Positions 45,191-54,453 of a stretch of DNA of 64,000 nucleotides are shown piece after piece. The notes under the pieces were generated by a model, which worked only from the letters and a program-made list of their open reading frames with translations, had not been told where the DNA came from and ran no database searches. A program made the position numbers and the translations under genes. The stretch is from assembly GCF_905147365.1 (NCBI RefSeq), contig NC_056416.1:4050001-4114000 (forward strand), given 5' to 3'. The DNA is from Aricia agestis. Its lineage: Eukaryota > Arthropoda > Insecta > Lepidoptera > Lycaenidae. Every line of letters starts with the position of its first letter. The first letter of the stretch is position 1.

Positions 45191-45499
45191 TCATTCCCAA
45201 ACCACAGTTTCATAAGTAGTCCTAGAAAATTGGAAACAGTTGGAAATCTTGTATATTTTAGGAGGTTATGACAAAATTGTTTACATTAAAAATTGGAATG
45301 TCAAGAATGTCAAAGTTTATTTTTCTTATTATGGCACTTCGGCTATATAACCATGGCTAGTGTCAAGTATAAAAAGTTTTTTTTGGGCACATAGATAAAG
45401 TATTATCACAGTCTATGGAACTTACAGTCCATTGACTTTTATAAGTGGACTCGGCATATTGGTCTCTACCAAATCAAAATACTCTGGCCGGTCCGCCAT
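45191..45499 (-). CDS. Possible spliced 34-codon upstream ORF of OXSM
   Basis: ATG at 45499 in a good context (AAAATGGCG), exon 45426-45499, donor GTAAGT, acceptor TTTTCTAG, second part 45191-45221 ending in TGA. The peptide begins MADRPEYFDLVETNMPSP and ends TTYETVVWE (34 residues). After the stop only 12 bases separate it from the OXSM ATG, so both would be on one mRNA. No family recognised. It may be a translated small protein, a regulatory upstream ORF, or merely a 5' UTR; the splice signals are convincing, translation is inference. Confidence 0.45.
45326..45375. repeat. MITE end in the OXSM upstream intron
   Basis: 'ttattatggcacttcggctatataaccatggctagtgtcaagta' is an arm of the foldback family at 59763-60098 and 6103-6155. 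Confidence 0.55.
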
Positions 45500-45631
45500 T
45501 TTATGTTCCGGTTCTCCGAGTACATAAGCTGTCAAAGTGTCATGTCGTATTATAGGGATGTCGAAATTGAAAGAAAATATCGAGTATTTCCGGACCGATA
45601 CGACCTGCAAACCTTCAAGAAAAGAGCGTAT

Positions 45632-45758
45632 ACCCTCTTAAAAGGCCGGCAACGCACCTGCAGCTCTTCTGATGTTGCGAGTGTACATGGGCGACGGTAG
45701 TTGCTTACCATCAGGTGACCCGTTTGCTCGTTTGCCCCCTTATTTAATAAAAAAAAAA
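45632..45758 (+). repeat. SINE, copy 4 (3' half only)
   Basis: CCTCTTAAAAGGCCGGCAAC to GGTGACCCGTTTGCTCGTTT and a poly(A) run; 5'-truncated copy of the SINE family. Confidence 0.8.
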
Positions 45759-45860
45759 TCGATATATCGATACATCGATATTTGAAAAAATATCAATATC
45801 GGTCTCGATATATCGCGAAAAAAATATCGATATATCGATATATCGGTCAAATTTTTCGAC
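45759..45860. repeat. ATATCGAT-rich simple repeat
   Basis: Repeated 'atcgatatatcgat' and 'atatcgat' units directly after the SINE tail. A similar 'tttatcgatatcctcgacaaatatcaat' lies at 47313-47341, so the two may bound one insertion. Confidence 0.6.
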
Positions 45861-46194
45861 CAATTTACTTTTTTAAAATTAATTTATAGTCCGTCAAAAA
45901 AGTGATGTTTAAAAAAAAATTGTCCTTGGATCGGTATGTTTATATTTTTACTAAAATTTTTGTTATTTTACCGATGGTTTGACTTCGTATGTGGTAATTT
46001 AGTTAATAATTAGACAATAAATGAGATTTGTGATAGAATAGAATATAACATGGCTTGATTTAAATACTTAAAACAAAATAAATTAAATATTTAAGGGAGC
46101 CCCAAAATAAACGTGATTTTTTTGCTATTTTTTGCTTGATATAATAATGGCAAAAGGTAGGCACTTGAAATGTTCACAAAATACTCAGTTGTAT

Positions 46195-47003
46195 ATGTCG
46201 CCGCGGAGGTTCCTGTCTGATTGGGACTCTTTATTTTATGTTTAGAAAAATTATTATAATGTGATTATAATCATGAATTATTGTTAAAAATGTGTAATAC
46301 GTCGTTATTACAACGATTGATATGCGTTTTATGATTTATTGTAAGCCCGGAAGATATTTTAACTTCCGTGGTATTTATTAAAATTATTATTTAATGTTAA
46401 TTTCATAGTTGGCCAATATAGGATTATTCTAATGTAATTAAAACTAGTTTTCCATGCCAATCAAACTTTTAAATAATTTCTTTAAACATTCTCACTAAAA
46501 TTACGACGTATTTTGGTTGTGAATTAATTACTTCCGGGTTTATTTACTTCGTAATAATTTAATGTGAATTTTGGTAAATTACAAAATAAATAAGCTAATT
46601 AATTATAACGTTATTTACTAATTTTACAATTATTTAATGTTTCGATAACATGATTTTCAAGAGTGACGTAATTACTTGTGGTAGGGCAAACAAGTAGGGA
46701 TGATGCTTATAAAAAGACGTGTTCTGAGCTTGGAGCTCATTCTACTGTGAATTTGCGGTGAATAAACATTGTAAGTACAATCCATGTCAGTTTAAATAAA
46801 TGAAAATGATTTTATCACTTTGTTTTCTTTTTAATGTTAAGTTCTAATTTCTTTTGCTCTTTAAGTTTTAGTATTTTTAATGATTTGAAATTGTTTTGTT
46901 GTTTATAAATGAAATCTATTGCTTTTAGTGAGAAATCAATAGCTTTGATGAAATTAAACATTCAGATCTCATAATAAGTGAATTAATTATTATTATTATT
47001 TTT
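46195..47003 (+). promoter_or_regulatory. Possible solo LTR with TATA box and poly(A) signal
   Basis: TATAAAAAGACGTG at 46709 is followed about 25-30 bases later by 'agcttggagctcattctactgtgaatttgcggtg' and AATAAA at 46762, then GTAAGT. This promoter-to-poly(A) order in 60 bases, in a region without genes, resembles an insect LTR. No paired LTR, primer-binding site or duplication was identified, and the limits are guesses. Confidence 0.3.
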
Positions 47004-47494
47004 GTAACGCCCTCTCTGATTTTCGATATATACATAATTTAATAATAATAATAATAATTGATGGTAAAATTAAAATAAACTGTAAACCCTTCGTGCGCGA
47101 GTACAACTCGTATTTGTCCGATTTTCTGGTAATTTTTGCCCGATATCAATGGTGGCAACTTAAAAAATAATTAATAAACTTAAAAATAAATTAAATAGTT
47201 TTATTAAAATTTAGGAGGCTCCTATATAAAAAAACTGATTTTTTATATAATATAAAAAAATATATTTTTGATATCAATATAATATATCAGGACTCTCACT
47301 TATAACATCTTAGTTTATCGATATCCTCGACAAATATCAATCAGTGTCCCATCACTATAGACCGCCATGTTTAGTTCTTGGCAATATGGCGCCGGCCACA
47401 CTTTTTTGTAGTTATGTCACTTCCATCTGTTTCCTTATTCATTGTTACAGTCGGCCACGGGCCAACCAGTGCGGCCAACAGACTCGTCTAGACC

Positions 47495-47589
47495 ATAAAG
47501 TTAATATACCTAGCGTACGAGGTACTTAAGCGCTTATTCCACTTATCCTATCTAGGAAGTTCTAGCTAGGATAAGTGGAATAAGCGCTT
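47495..47589. repeat. MITE end plus long hairpin
   Basis: CATAAAGTTAATATACCTAGCG is a single end of the 39024 family. Next to it 47527-47589 is a hairpin: AAGCGCTTATTCCACTTATC pairs with GATAAGTGGAATAAGCGCTT. Confidence 0.7.
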
Positions 47590-48344
47590 GAGATGAAGGA
47601 GAACAGAGAACTATCTCTGTATGTAAAAAGTGTCCGCTGAAAATGCTAAAATGCGTTCAATTAGGGTGGCGCAAAGAGAATATAATCACTACGTGGGTGG
47701 CACTACAGTAGCAACAGGGTAAATTTTAAATCATTTAGCAGCTTTTATTTCAGCTATTTTAGGTTATATTTTTCAAAATATATTGATATTAACTATTAAC
47801 CCAGTAATTCTGTGACTCGGCTATTCGGCTAACGTCAATTTATATTTTGTTACCAACGGCTACATTCATTCCATACCCTCTGCTGCAGCTAGTGCCACTC
47901 TTGGAGGAACTGTTATTTACTGCGTACAGCTGCGGGGCTAAAATGGTCGCTTTGGAGAAGCATATATTGAATCATAATATGATTCATTTTTAAATTCCAC
48001 TTTGCGTGCAATTCATATAGTGATTCGCTTCGATTAATGATTGGTCGCTGCTCGAGAGACCAATCATTGATGTAAGCGAATCACTATATGAATTGCACGC
48101 AAAGTGGAGTTTAAAAGTGATTCGCTTCGAGTAATGATTGGTCTCCGCGCGTGAGCGCCGCTCGCGGCACCAATCATTAATCTAAGTGAATCACTATAAT
48201 ATGAATTGCACGCAAAGTGGAATTTAAAAATTAATCATATTATGATTAAGTATATGATTCTCCAAAGCGACCATTTTAGCCCCGCTGGACACTTTTTCAA
48301 ATATCCCCCATATAAGATAGTTCTCCTCCATCTACCCTCCATAA
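47590..48344. repeat. MITE (8421 family), interrupted copy
   Basis: Reverse copy of the element at 8421-8782: 'gaactatctctgtatgtaaaaagtgtccgctgaaaatg' at one end, 'ggacactttttcaaatatcccccatataagatagttctcc' at the other. Interrupted at 47933-48284 by a different element. Confidence 0.8.
47933..48284. mobile_element. MITE with CGGGGCTAAAATGGTCGC ends, nested
   Basis: 352 bp; ends CGGGGCTAAAATGGTCGCTT and AAGCGACCATTTTAGCCCCG are exact inverted repeats. Flanked by CTG on both sides (47930-47932, 48285-48287); the empty site at 8478-8486 has a single copy. The interior has three stems built from 'attcatatagtgattcgctt', 'taatgattggt' and 'gaattgcacgcaaagtgga'. Confidence 0.9.
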
Positions 48345-48470
48345 CCTAGCGGAATAGAGCAACAATCTCGAGCTGTCAAATGAAACCGAAATTGGTTTCA
48401 TCCATAAACCTATAATGCTATATATTAAGTCTATGGTTTCATCCATAGACTTAATATATAAGAAATAAAT
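48345..48470. repeat. Partial CATAAAG MITE end and hairpin
   Basis: CCTAGCGGAATAGAGCAACA matches the subterminal part of the 39024 family; then 'gacttaatatataag' pairs with 'tatatattaagtc' in a hairpin near 48417-48468. Confidence 0.6.
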
Positions 48471-48784
48471 AATATGCAACTTTGACAGATTTGTATTTCA
48501 AATTAGGTATCATAAATTTTAATTGGCAAAAAAAGGTGACGATTGAAAAGTAGATACACATTTTCGTCGGATATGTTATGACATGAGGTTCTTATAGGGG
48601 TAAATAATATACACATAACACATTATAAAGTTACATATTTATTACTCAGGTAAAATCTATCTGGTAAATCAGCCCTTACATTGAAAGTAAACGTTGAAAG
48701 TAAACAACACACATAGTATATTATATTTTATTCTTAAATTAAATACATATCATAAAATATCATATTATTTTTTATTACAATTAT

Positions 48785-49380
48785 TTTTAACCGACTTCCA
48801 AACAGGAGGAGTCTAGACGTTCGGCTGTGGATATATTTTTTATGTATGTTCAACGATTACTCCGCCGTTTATAAACCGATTTTCAAATTTTTTCTTTTGT
48901 TGTACATTGTATTGTTCCGAGTAGGTATCATGTTCACAAAAGTGGTGGTCTGGTGATGGAAACCATGAGAAATCGAGGTGACTCCTTGATATTCAAATGG
49001 GAACATATTATGGTCCCAGAAAACGTTCAAAATCTTTCGATTAATAAATTTAAAAAAGTAGTCAAATAACGTTTTGTGCCAAAGCCAAAATGATTTCATA
49101 AGCGATGGCACATCTTGGGAGTAGAATGCTGAATGACTGCTTGCAAGGCTACTTCTACATGACTTACAATTATTATGTTTCTATCTATGTTTACATTGTA
49201 TAATTTTTAGTTACAGCATTGTAAATTTTATTTTAAAAGATTATTTTTTTCTCACTTTTTTTGGTAAAAAGTGGGTCCCGTGCGAGTTTCTTACGCCGGT
49301 TCTTCTCGTCAGCTTAGTTCCCGAACCGGTGCGTGGTAGGCACCATGTATTCTGAAAATATATTTTATTTTAGATTTGTT
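48785..49380. repeat. Common 'accgacttccaaa' interspersed repeat
   Basis: TTTAACCGACTTCCAAACAG followed by 'gtctagacgttcggctgtgg', 'gattactccgccgtttataaaccgat' and 'gaaaccatgagaaatcgaggtgactcc'. The opening block recurs at 14334-14360 and, reversed, at 10245-10285. Widespread lepidopteran repeat; class uncertain. Confidence 0.5.
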
Positions 49381-49424
49381 CAGAAATAAAGCAATTTTGA
49401 TTTTGATTTTTTAAATCACCAACT

Positions 49425-49492
49425 GGAAGTCGGTTTTAATTTTTTGTTTAAAAATTATTATTTTTAAACAAAAAATTAAAACCGACTTCCAA
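49425..49492. repeat. Perfect hairpin of the accgacttcc repeat
   Basis: GGAAGTCGGTTTTAATTTTT and AAAAATTAAAACCGACTTCC form a perfect stem with an A/T loop, as if two ends of the repeat lie head to head. Confidence 0.75.
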
Positions 49493-49512
49493 TGTAATGA
49501 CAATTGTAATAT

Positions 49513-49712
49513 TATACTTAAATGAACTAAAAAGTATTAAATAATTCTTATACTGTACTCAGTATTAATTCTGTTCTCAATCTTCATTATTTTGCAATCG
49601 GTACCAGCTAACCTAATCGCCAGTTCTCTGACAGAATAGGTATAACTGCAACTTATATACTTAGGACTGGTACCGACTTCAAAATACTTTTTAGTTCATT
49701 TAAGTATAATCT
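49513..49712. repeat. MITE with ACTTAAATGAACTAAAAAG ends
   Basis: ACTTAAATGAACTAAAAAGT and ACTTTTTAGTTCATTTAAGT are inverted ends around 200 bp; a third copy of the end ('cttaaatgaactaaaaag') follows at 49711-49728. Confidence 0.7.
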
Positions 49713-49766
49713 TAAATGAACTAAAAAGCAACAATTGCTTTTAATTGCTTATTTTTAATAATTGCT

Positions 49767-50648
49767 TCAGTAACAAGTGCAACAGTATGTCAAATTTGCT
49801 GGTACAAATAAAGTTGGGATAGCTCCTTTAATCAAAATAGTATTTATTCTACTTTTTCTTTAAAAATTTTCAGTGTAATGTTTGCTACATATTGTTGAAT
49901 TTTTCTTGGGATTCCAACCAACACGCCCAATTAATTTCAGCCATTTTCCTCTTATTAGAGGATCTTGAGGGAATCTATAAAACAAATGATTATGATATAT
50001 AAATATAAAGATTCCTCTAGTTTTAGAGTCACTCTATATTATAGTAGTTATAATATATTAGCTATATTATACTATACTATATTATATTAGTTAAAATAAG
50101 ATAATATGTCCTTTTTAGTCGGGCCGCACATTATCCGAATTTCTGATCACAAAAATTCGGACGCCCCGCCCCGCTTATACAAATTCTTTTAGTATGATGG
50201 GTCTACAACAAAATGTATGAACAGAGTGCGTTCCGCCGGGCGTCCGGATTTTTCTGATCAGAAATTTCGGATAATGTGCGGCCGGGCTTAAGGTGATAAA
50301 TATAAAGGTAAATGATTTTTATTTTAGTTTTATGTTATTGTAAAATATCGATAAGCATATCGATAAATTTGATTCAAGCACTAGCGTATATGTAAAAAAA
50401 TTTGATGAAAAATGTTTCTTCAAAATTTGTGTAATATAAGAACAATAGTACCTTTAGTTACGCAAAATATGAAAGTAAAAGGGAGGATTCACAATATTTT
50501 ATTTGAAATAGAGAACTAAAGACAGAATATAGCAAAAATAAACACATCGTAGCAATTAGGACATGAAGATTAATTACCTGTGAAATGTATATTTTTCAGG
50601 TTTATTCTTATGATTTACACTGCAAACACTTAAAGCACAAGTCACTAT
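49767..50648 (-). pseudogene. THAP-domain gene remnant
   Basis: Two minus-strand exons, 50578-50648 and about 49767-49974, joined in phase, encode an almost complete THAP domain: VTCALSVCSVNHKN (C-x4-C), YTFHRFPQDP, GKWLKLIGRVGWNPKK, STICSKHYTENF (C-x2-H) and, after a stop, LIKGAIPTLF (the AVPTLF motif). Two lesions: the expected start ATG just before VTC reads ATA (50646-50648), with no other in-frame ATG seen upstream, and an in-frame TAA lies at 49860-49862 between the C-x2-H and the AVPTLF-like motif. The family binds DNA through this zinc module. It may be a dead gene; an alternative start or a further exon cannot be excluded. Confidence 0.7.
50116..50290. repeat. MITE inside the THAP remnant's intron
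   Basis: GGCCGCACATTATCCGAA-type left end and TTCGGATAATGTGCGGCC right end, with 'tttctgatca' / 'tgatcagaaa' extending the arms; about 175 bp. Confidence 0.8.
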
Positions 50649-51128
50649 TTTTAAATATAATAATATTTATTAAAAATAACAAACAAATTGAACAATATAT
50701 TGGAAATACCGAAAGGGCATAAAAACGACTGACGACTTTTGACGACCTGTCAAATAAAAGTGGTTACAATTTTCATTAGACTGCCTCTCTCTTTTCATCT
50801 TGTTATAATTCCATAAAGGATTTTCTTCTCTCTCCCACTCTTTGTTGGTCTTTAGCATAATAGGTTTATGCTTTATATGGACCGCTTTACAGCTTTTTTA
50901 AAAATATTGAGAAAAACTTTAATAATTTGCGTTAGCATTCTAATTTCTATATAGTTTGTGACTTGTATTTAATTTCGATTGGGCTAAAAGGACCAGTATC
51001 CAGGCCTGTAAAATAAAATTAAAAAAAAAAGACATAATTTGTCAAAGTGTCAATGACCTGTGGAACAAAATTTTTATTTATTTACAAGGAAATTAAATTA
51101 AAATAATTATTATTATATTTAGATCAAA

Positions 51129-52749
51129 ATGGAGTCACAATTTTTAAAATTCAATACTAAAATATTCCTATCAACCGTTACGTTTGTCGCATTAGCGATT
51201 TTTATACAAAACTATTTTAGTGACAAGGTTAAAGTTGTTAAACTAAATAAGTCCCAAAAAAATGTGTACGATAGCTCAGAATTATTGAATTACAACGGTA
51301 AAGATTTAGATCAATTGTACTTAGCAGTCCTTGGCTCAATATTCGACGTGACTGCAGGAAAACGCCACTATGGAGAAGGCGAATCTTATCATTATTTCGT
51401 AGGTAAATAGAGGTTTTTATTTTATTATTATTATAAAACTGTTCCACTGCTGGGAAATGGCCTCCCTTGAAGAGTTTTTGTTAATCTCTCCTGCGTCACC
51501 ACTGGCCAGCATGGTCGGTATGCCTCCAGCTCGTGAGACCATCTTTTTCTGGGCTGCCTGTGGCGGCGTCCGTCTTCGAGTGCCCACTCTGTTGTGATCC
51601 TTGCCCAGCGGTTGGAATGCATGCGGCCAACGCTACGTTTTTATATTTTATAATAAAACTAGTGAAAACTTACAAGAATCATACATAATATTATTCTCAT
51701 TGTTTAAGTAATAAAATTAATTTTACAGGTAAAGATGGGAGCAGAGCATTGATAACAGGCAACTTCAGAGACGAAAGTGCGGACAAAGATCATGTACTGG
51801 ACCTCACTTGTGATAATATACTGAACTTGTTAAAATGGAGGCGTACTTTCAGAGAAAAGTATATTTATATGGGTAAGTAAATAATCTTTAGGCCTCTAAC
51901 AAATAATTTTTGTTGTTTCTTTATACTCCAATTATTTCTATCATAGGTGTATTAAATGGAAGATATTACAATGAAAATGGGGAGGAAACAAAGTACATGG
52001 CAATTTTAAAAGAGAGAATAAGTGAATGTAGGAAGGCAAAGGAGGAGGAAAAGAGACAGGAGAAGTTATTCCCTCCCTGCAATATGGCCTGGAGCAAGGA
52101 TGAGGGCACCAGGGTGTGGTGTACTGGATCCAGGTGAGTGTTCTTTCTATAGCTTATATGCATATATATCGGTATAATATTATTTTATTACAGTGGCAGC
52201 CTAACCTATTGCGATTTGCGAGGTCCTGGGCGGAAGGTCTATGTGAGGCCCTTTACCTTACAAAAAATGATCTTGCGAGGCGCCACCTGCAAAAGCGAGG
52301 CCCTGGGCAATTGCCTAGTTCGCCACTCCTTGGGCCGCCACTGATTTTTTACATTCATACTAGGACAAAAACTTATGAACTTTATTATGATTTATGATGT
52401 ATATAATATCTTCATTATAGATAAAAATAATGTGTCAAACTTTAGCCAAAACCTTAAATATTAATAAATTGCTTAAACTTTGGTGATCTTGAAGACAGAA
52501 GCTTCAATTTTTAATAAAAGAGATTTTCTTGCAATTTCTTTTAACAAAATTTTAACTTTTTTAAAACATTTTGTTTATTTTAGTGGTGGTGTATTAAGGA
52601 ATTGGGAGGGAGTTCCTCGGCAACTTTACACCCCTGGAGAAGCTAAGCCGACCTGTGTTTGTGTTAGTGAAGACAAGTTGAACAATAGTTTACTCAAAGA
52701 ATATGAAAACTGTCCCGAGACATCAAAACAATGTATTGTAAAAAGTTGA
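51129..52749 (+). CDS. CYB5D2: Neuferricin (cytochrome b5-like, heme-binding)
   Basis: Four exons: 51129-51402, 51729-51872, 51947-52133, 52584-52749; phases agree, 256 residues (human 264). An N-terminal hydrophobic segment (residues 10-27, KIFLSTVTFVALAIFIQN) acts as signal anchor. The membrane-associated-progesterone-receptor type cytochrome b5 domain follows: LYLAVLGSIFDVTAGKRHYG, GESYHYFVGKDGSRALITG, then KYIYMGVLNGRYYNENGEET and a Cys-containing C-terminal part (CNMAWSKDEGTRVWC, CVCVSEDKL, CPETSKQC). Family role: heme binding, linked in vertebrates to neuronal differentiation and steroid metabolism. The ATG at 51129 precedes the anchor and is the first in frame. Poly(A) signal at 53063-53068. 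Introns hold a Bm1-type fragment and a hAT-type MITE. Confidence 0.95.
51435..51645 (-). repeat. Bm1-type SINE/LINE 3' fragment in neuferricin intron 1
   Basis: On the minus strand it ends GGCCATTTCCCAGCAGTGGA followed by 'acagttttataataataat', the typical end of lepidopteran Bm1-like repeats. Bounds approximate. Confidence 0.55.
52191..52343. repeat. hAT-type MITE in neuferricin intron 3
   Basis: Ends CAGTGGCAGCC and GGGCCGCCACTG; flanks TTTTATTA / ATTTTTTA agree imperfectly as an 8-bp duplication. Interior is GC-rich ('gcgaggtcctgggcgg', 'gcgaggccctgggc'). Confidence 0.65.
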
Positions 52750-53337
52750 TGAGTTATATTGTTTTTTATATTGGTGCTGGAGTACTTAAAATGAGGTATT
52801 ATTCATTTTAGAAAATATTTTTTCCATTTTTTGTCATAACTTATTATTGTGAGTTTGAATAAGATCTGAAGATATATATTTTCAATTTAATTTGTAAGTA
52901 CATTCAAATATTATTTTAATAGTTTTTATTATTTATTTATAGAACTGATGAAGATAACTAAAAAGATCCCTATAAAAATTGTGGGTAGTTAATAAATTGT
53001 AAAAAAATATTGTTTAAAAAAAATTGATCTAAAACTACATTTTATAGAAAAATCATTCCATCAATAAAGAAAAAGAATTGAATATTCTGGTGGGCCTTCT
53101 ACACCCAACTTGATTGTTCATAGTCCATAGACTTAGACAAGATAGTTAATATTGGTAATAAAAAATTTCTACTAAACTTTATTTGGTTTCATTACTATCA
53201 AACCTCTCTGCAATATAACAGAAAATAAAAGGCTCATGGTAGTTAAATAAAACTTTTATTAAAAATTATGGCAGTCAAATCTGGCATGATTATGTGATAA
53301 ACTGATGGGAGAAATATACCAAAGGTAAGGGAAATTA
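52750..53337. other. Convergent 3' UTR region
   Basis: 3' ends of neuferricin (plus) and the tantalus-like gene (minus; poly(A) signal complement at 53255-53260). No other feature seen. Confidence 0.6.
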
Positions 53338-53847
53338 TCATGTAGTAACATTATCGATAGTCTTGCTTTCTGTGTGTATGACTTCATCTAATTCTAAACA
53401 TTCTATGGTTTTGAGGAACACATTCATAGGTATCTTCTTTCTATTTAGGAATGATTTATTGCCCAATAGCTTCTTTATTTTAGCTCTACGTTTTTTAATT
53501 TTTTCTTTTGTGTAATGACTACCTATTTGGAATGTTAAAAGTCTTTTGATTTTTCGACCGCCGACGAAAGTGTCCGTGCTGGAGCTCGCCTTTGGCTCCT
53601 CGTAAATTGTTTCTAAAGTTTGAGACAAAGTTTTCACTTTCTTGTTAAGATAGAGTGCTTCGATTTCTTTAGAATTGATATTGTCTGAGATGCTGTGCTT
53701 CCGCGGCCGCATGCTTACGCGACGATTAGACGGCTTCGGACATTCTGAAGCTATAGATTTTCTTTTACGCAAAACACGTGAGGTAGATTCGGGCTCCGTT
53801 TTAGTAGTCTTCTCCTCTCCTAGTTCCATTAAATCTAAATGAGCCAT
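53338..53847 (-). CDS. Tantalus-like domain protein
   Basis: Single exon, 169 residues, very basic, with no signal peptide or membrane segment. The central block SQTLETIYEEPKASSS (75-90) followed by GRKIKRLLTF (97-106) matches the pattern I associate with the tantalus domain (LETIFEE...), found in fly Tantalus and vertebrate PRR14, nuclear proteins linked to chromatin. The rest consists of Lys/Arg-rich stretches (SRVLRKRKS, KIKKRRAKIKKLLGNK), probably nuclear localisation signals. Start at MAHLDLMELG; no upstream exon seen. The match is short and from memory, so the name is tentative, but a real gene is likely from the clean frame and the 3' poly(A) signal 80 bases on. Confidence 0.6.
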   Translation of the reverse strand: MAHLDLMELGEEKTTKTEPESTSRVLRKRKSIASECPKPSNRRVSMRPRKHSISDNINSKEIEALYLNKKVKTLSQTLETIYEEPKASSSTDTFVGGRKIKRLLTFQIGSHYTKEKIKKRRAKIKKLLGNKSFLNRKKIPMNVFLKTIECLELDEVIHTESKTIDNVTT

Positions 53848-54453
53848 TTGGTTCGGTAGATCGTTTTCTAATCTAAAAGCAAACCCGACATTGAAAAGAT
53901 TTTACGGCAGTTATTACAAAAAGATCAAACAAAACGTTACCTGATTGGCTCCATTATATACTTAAATTATAAAAGGTTAGAACTTCAGTATCAAAAATTA
54001 ATAATAACTCATATATTGAGATATTTTCAGTTAAATTTATTCAATGTTTACAGCTGGCACCCGCGGGCGTTACTTTTGTTCGAGTTTACTTGACATTTGA
54101 TGACATTTTCCAATTGCCATACTGAGCTGTTGGCTGAATAGTGAATACCACAGATTACTAGTATATATTTGTAGAGTGAATACTAGCCGTGTTCGTTTCA
54201 TTTTTTCGCAGTTTAGCAGCTGACTGTCAACTTCATAATTGAGTGTCATGTTCATTAACATCCTATGCTGGAAAAAAGCGCGGGAATCTTCGAAAAGGGC
54301 GGTCGTGTTTTCTGAATATTTTTAATTTTTGTTTTATTTATTGTAAATATCTTCGTTAGTTAGTTTTCTTTTTATCTTATTATTAGTTTCTTTTAGTTTT
54401 TATTTTTATTTATGCATACTATTTGGTAAGTTTTTTGTATATATTCTGTAAAT

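Noticed and set aside
50670..50858. Minus-strand frame MLKTNKEWERE...
   Set aside because: Lies just upstream of the THAP remnant, but is in no continuous frame with it and shows no family resemblance.
52191..52343. Possible extra neuferricin exon after 'ttattacag'
   Set aside because: The apparent acceptor is the CAGTGGC end of a hAT-type MITE; the exon at 52584 restores the phase and the family C-terminus.
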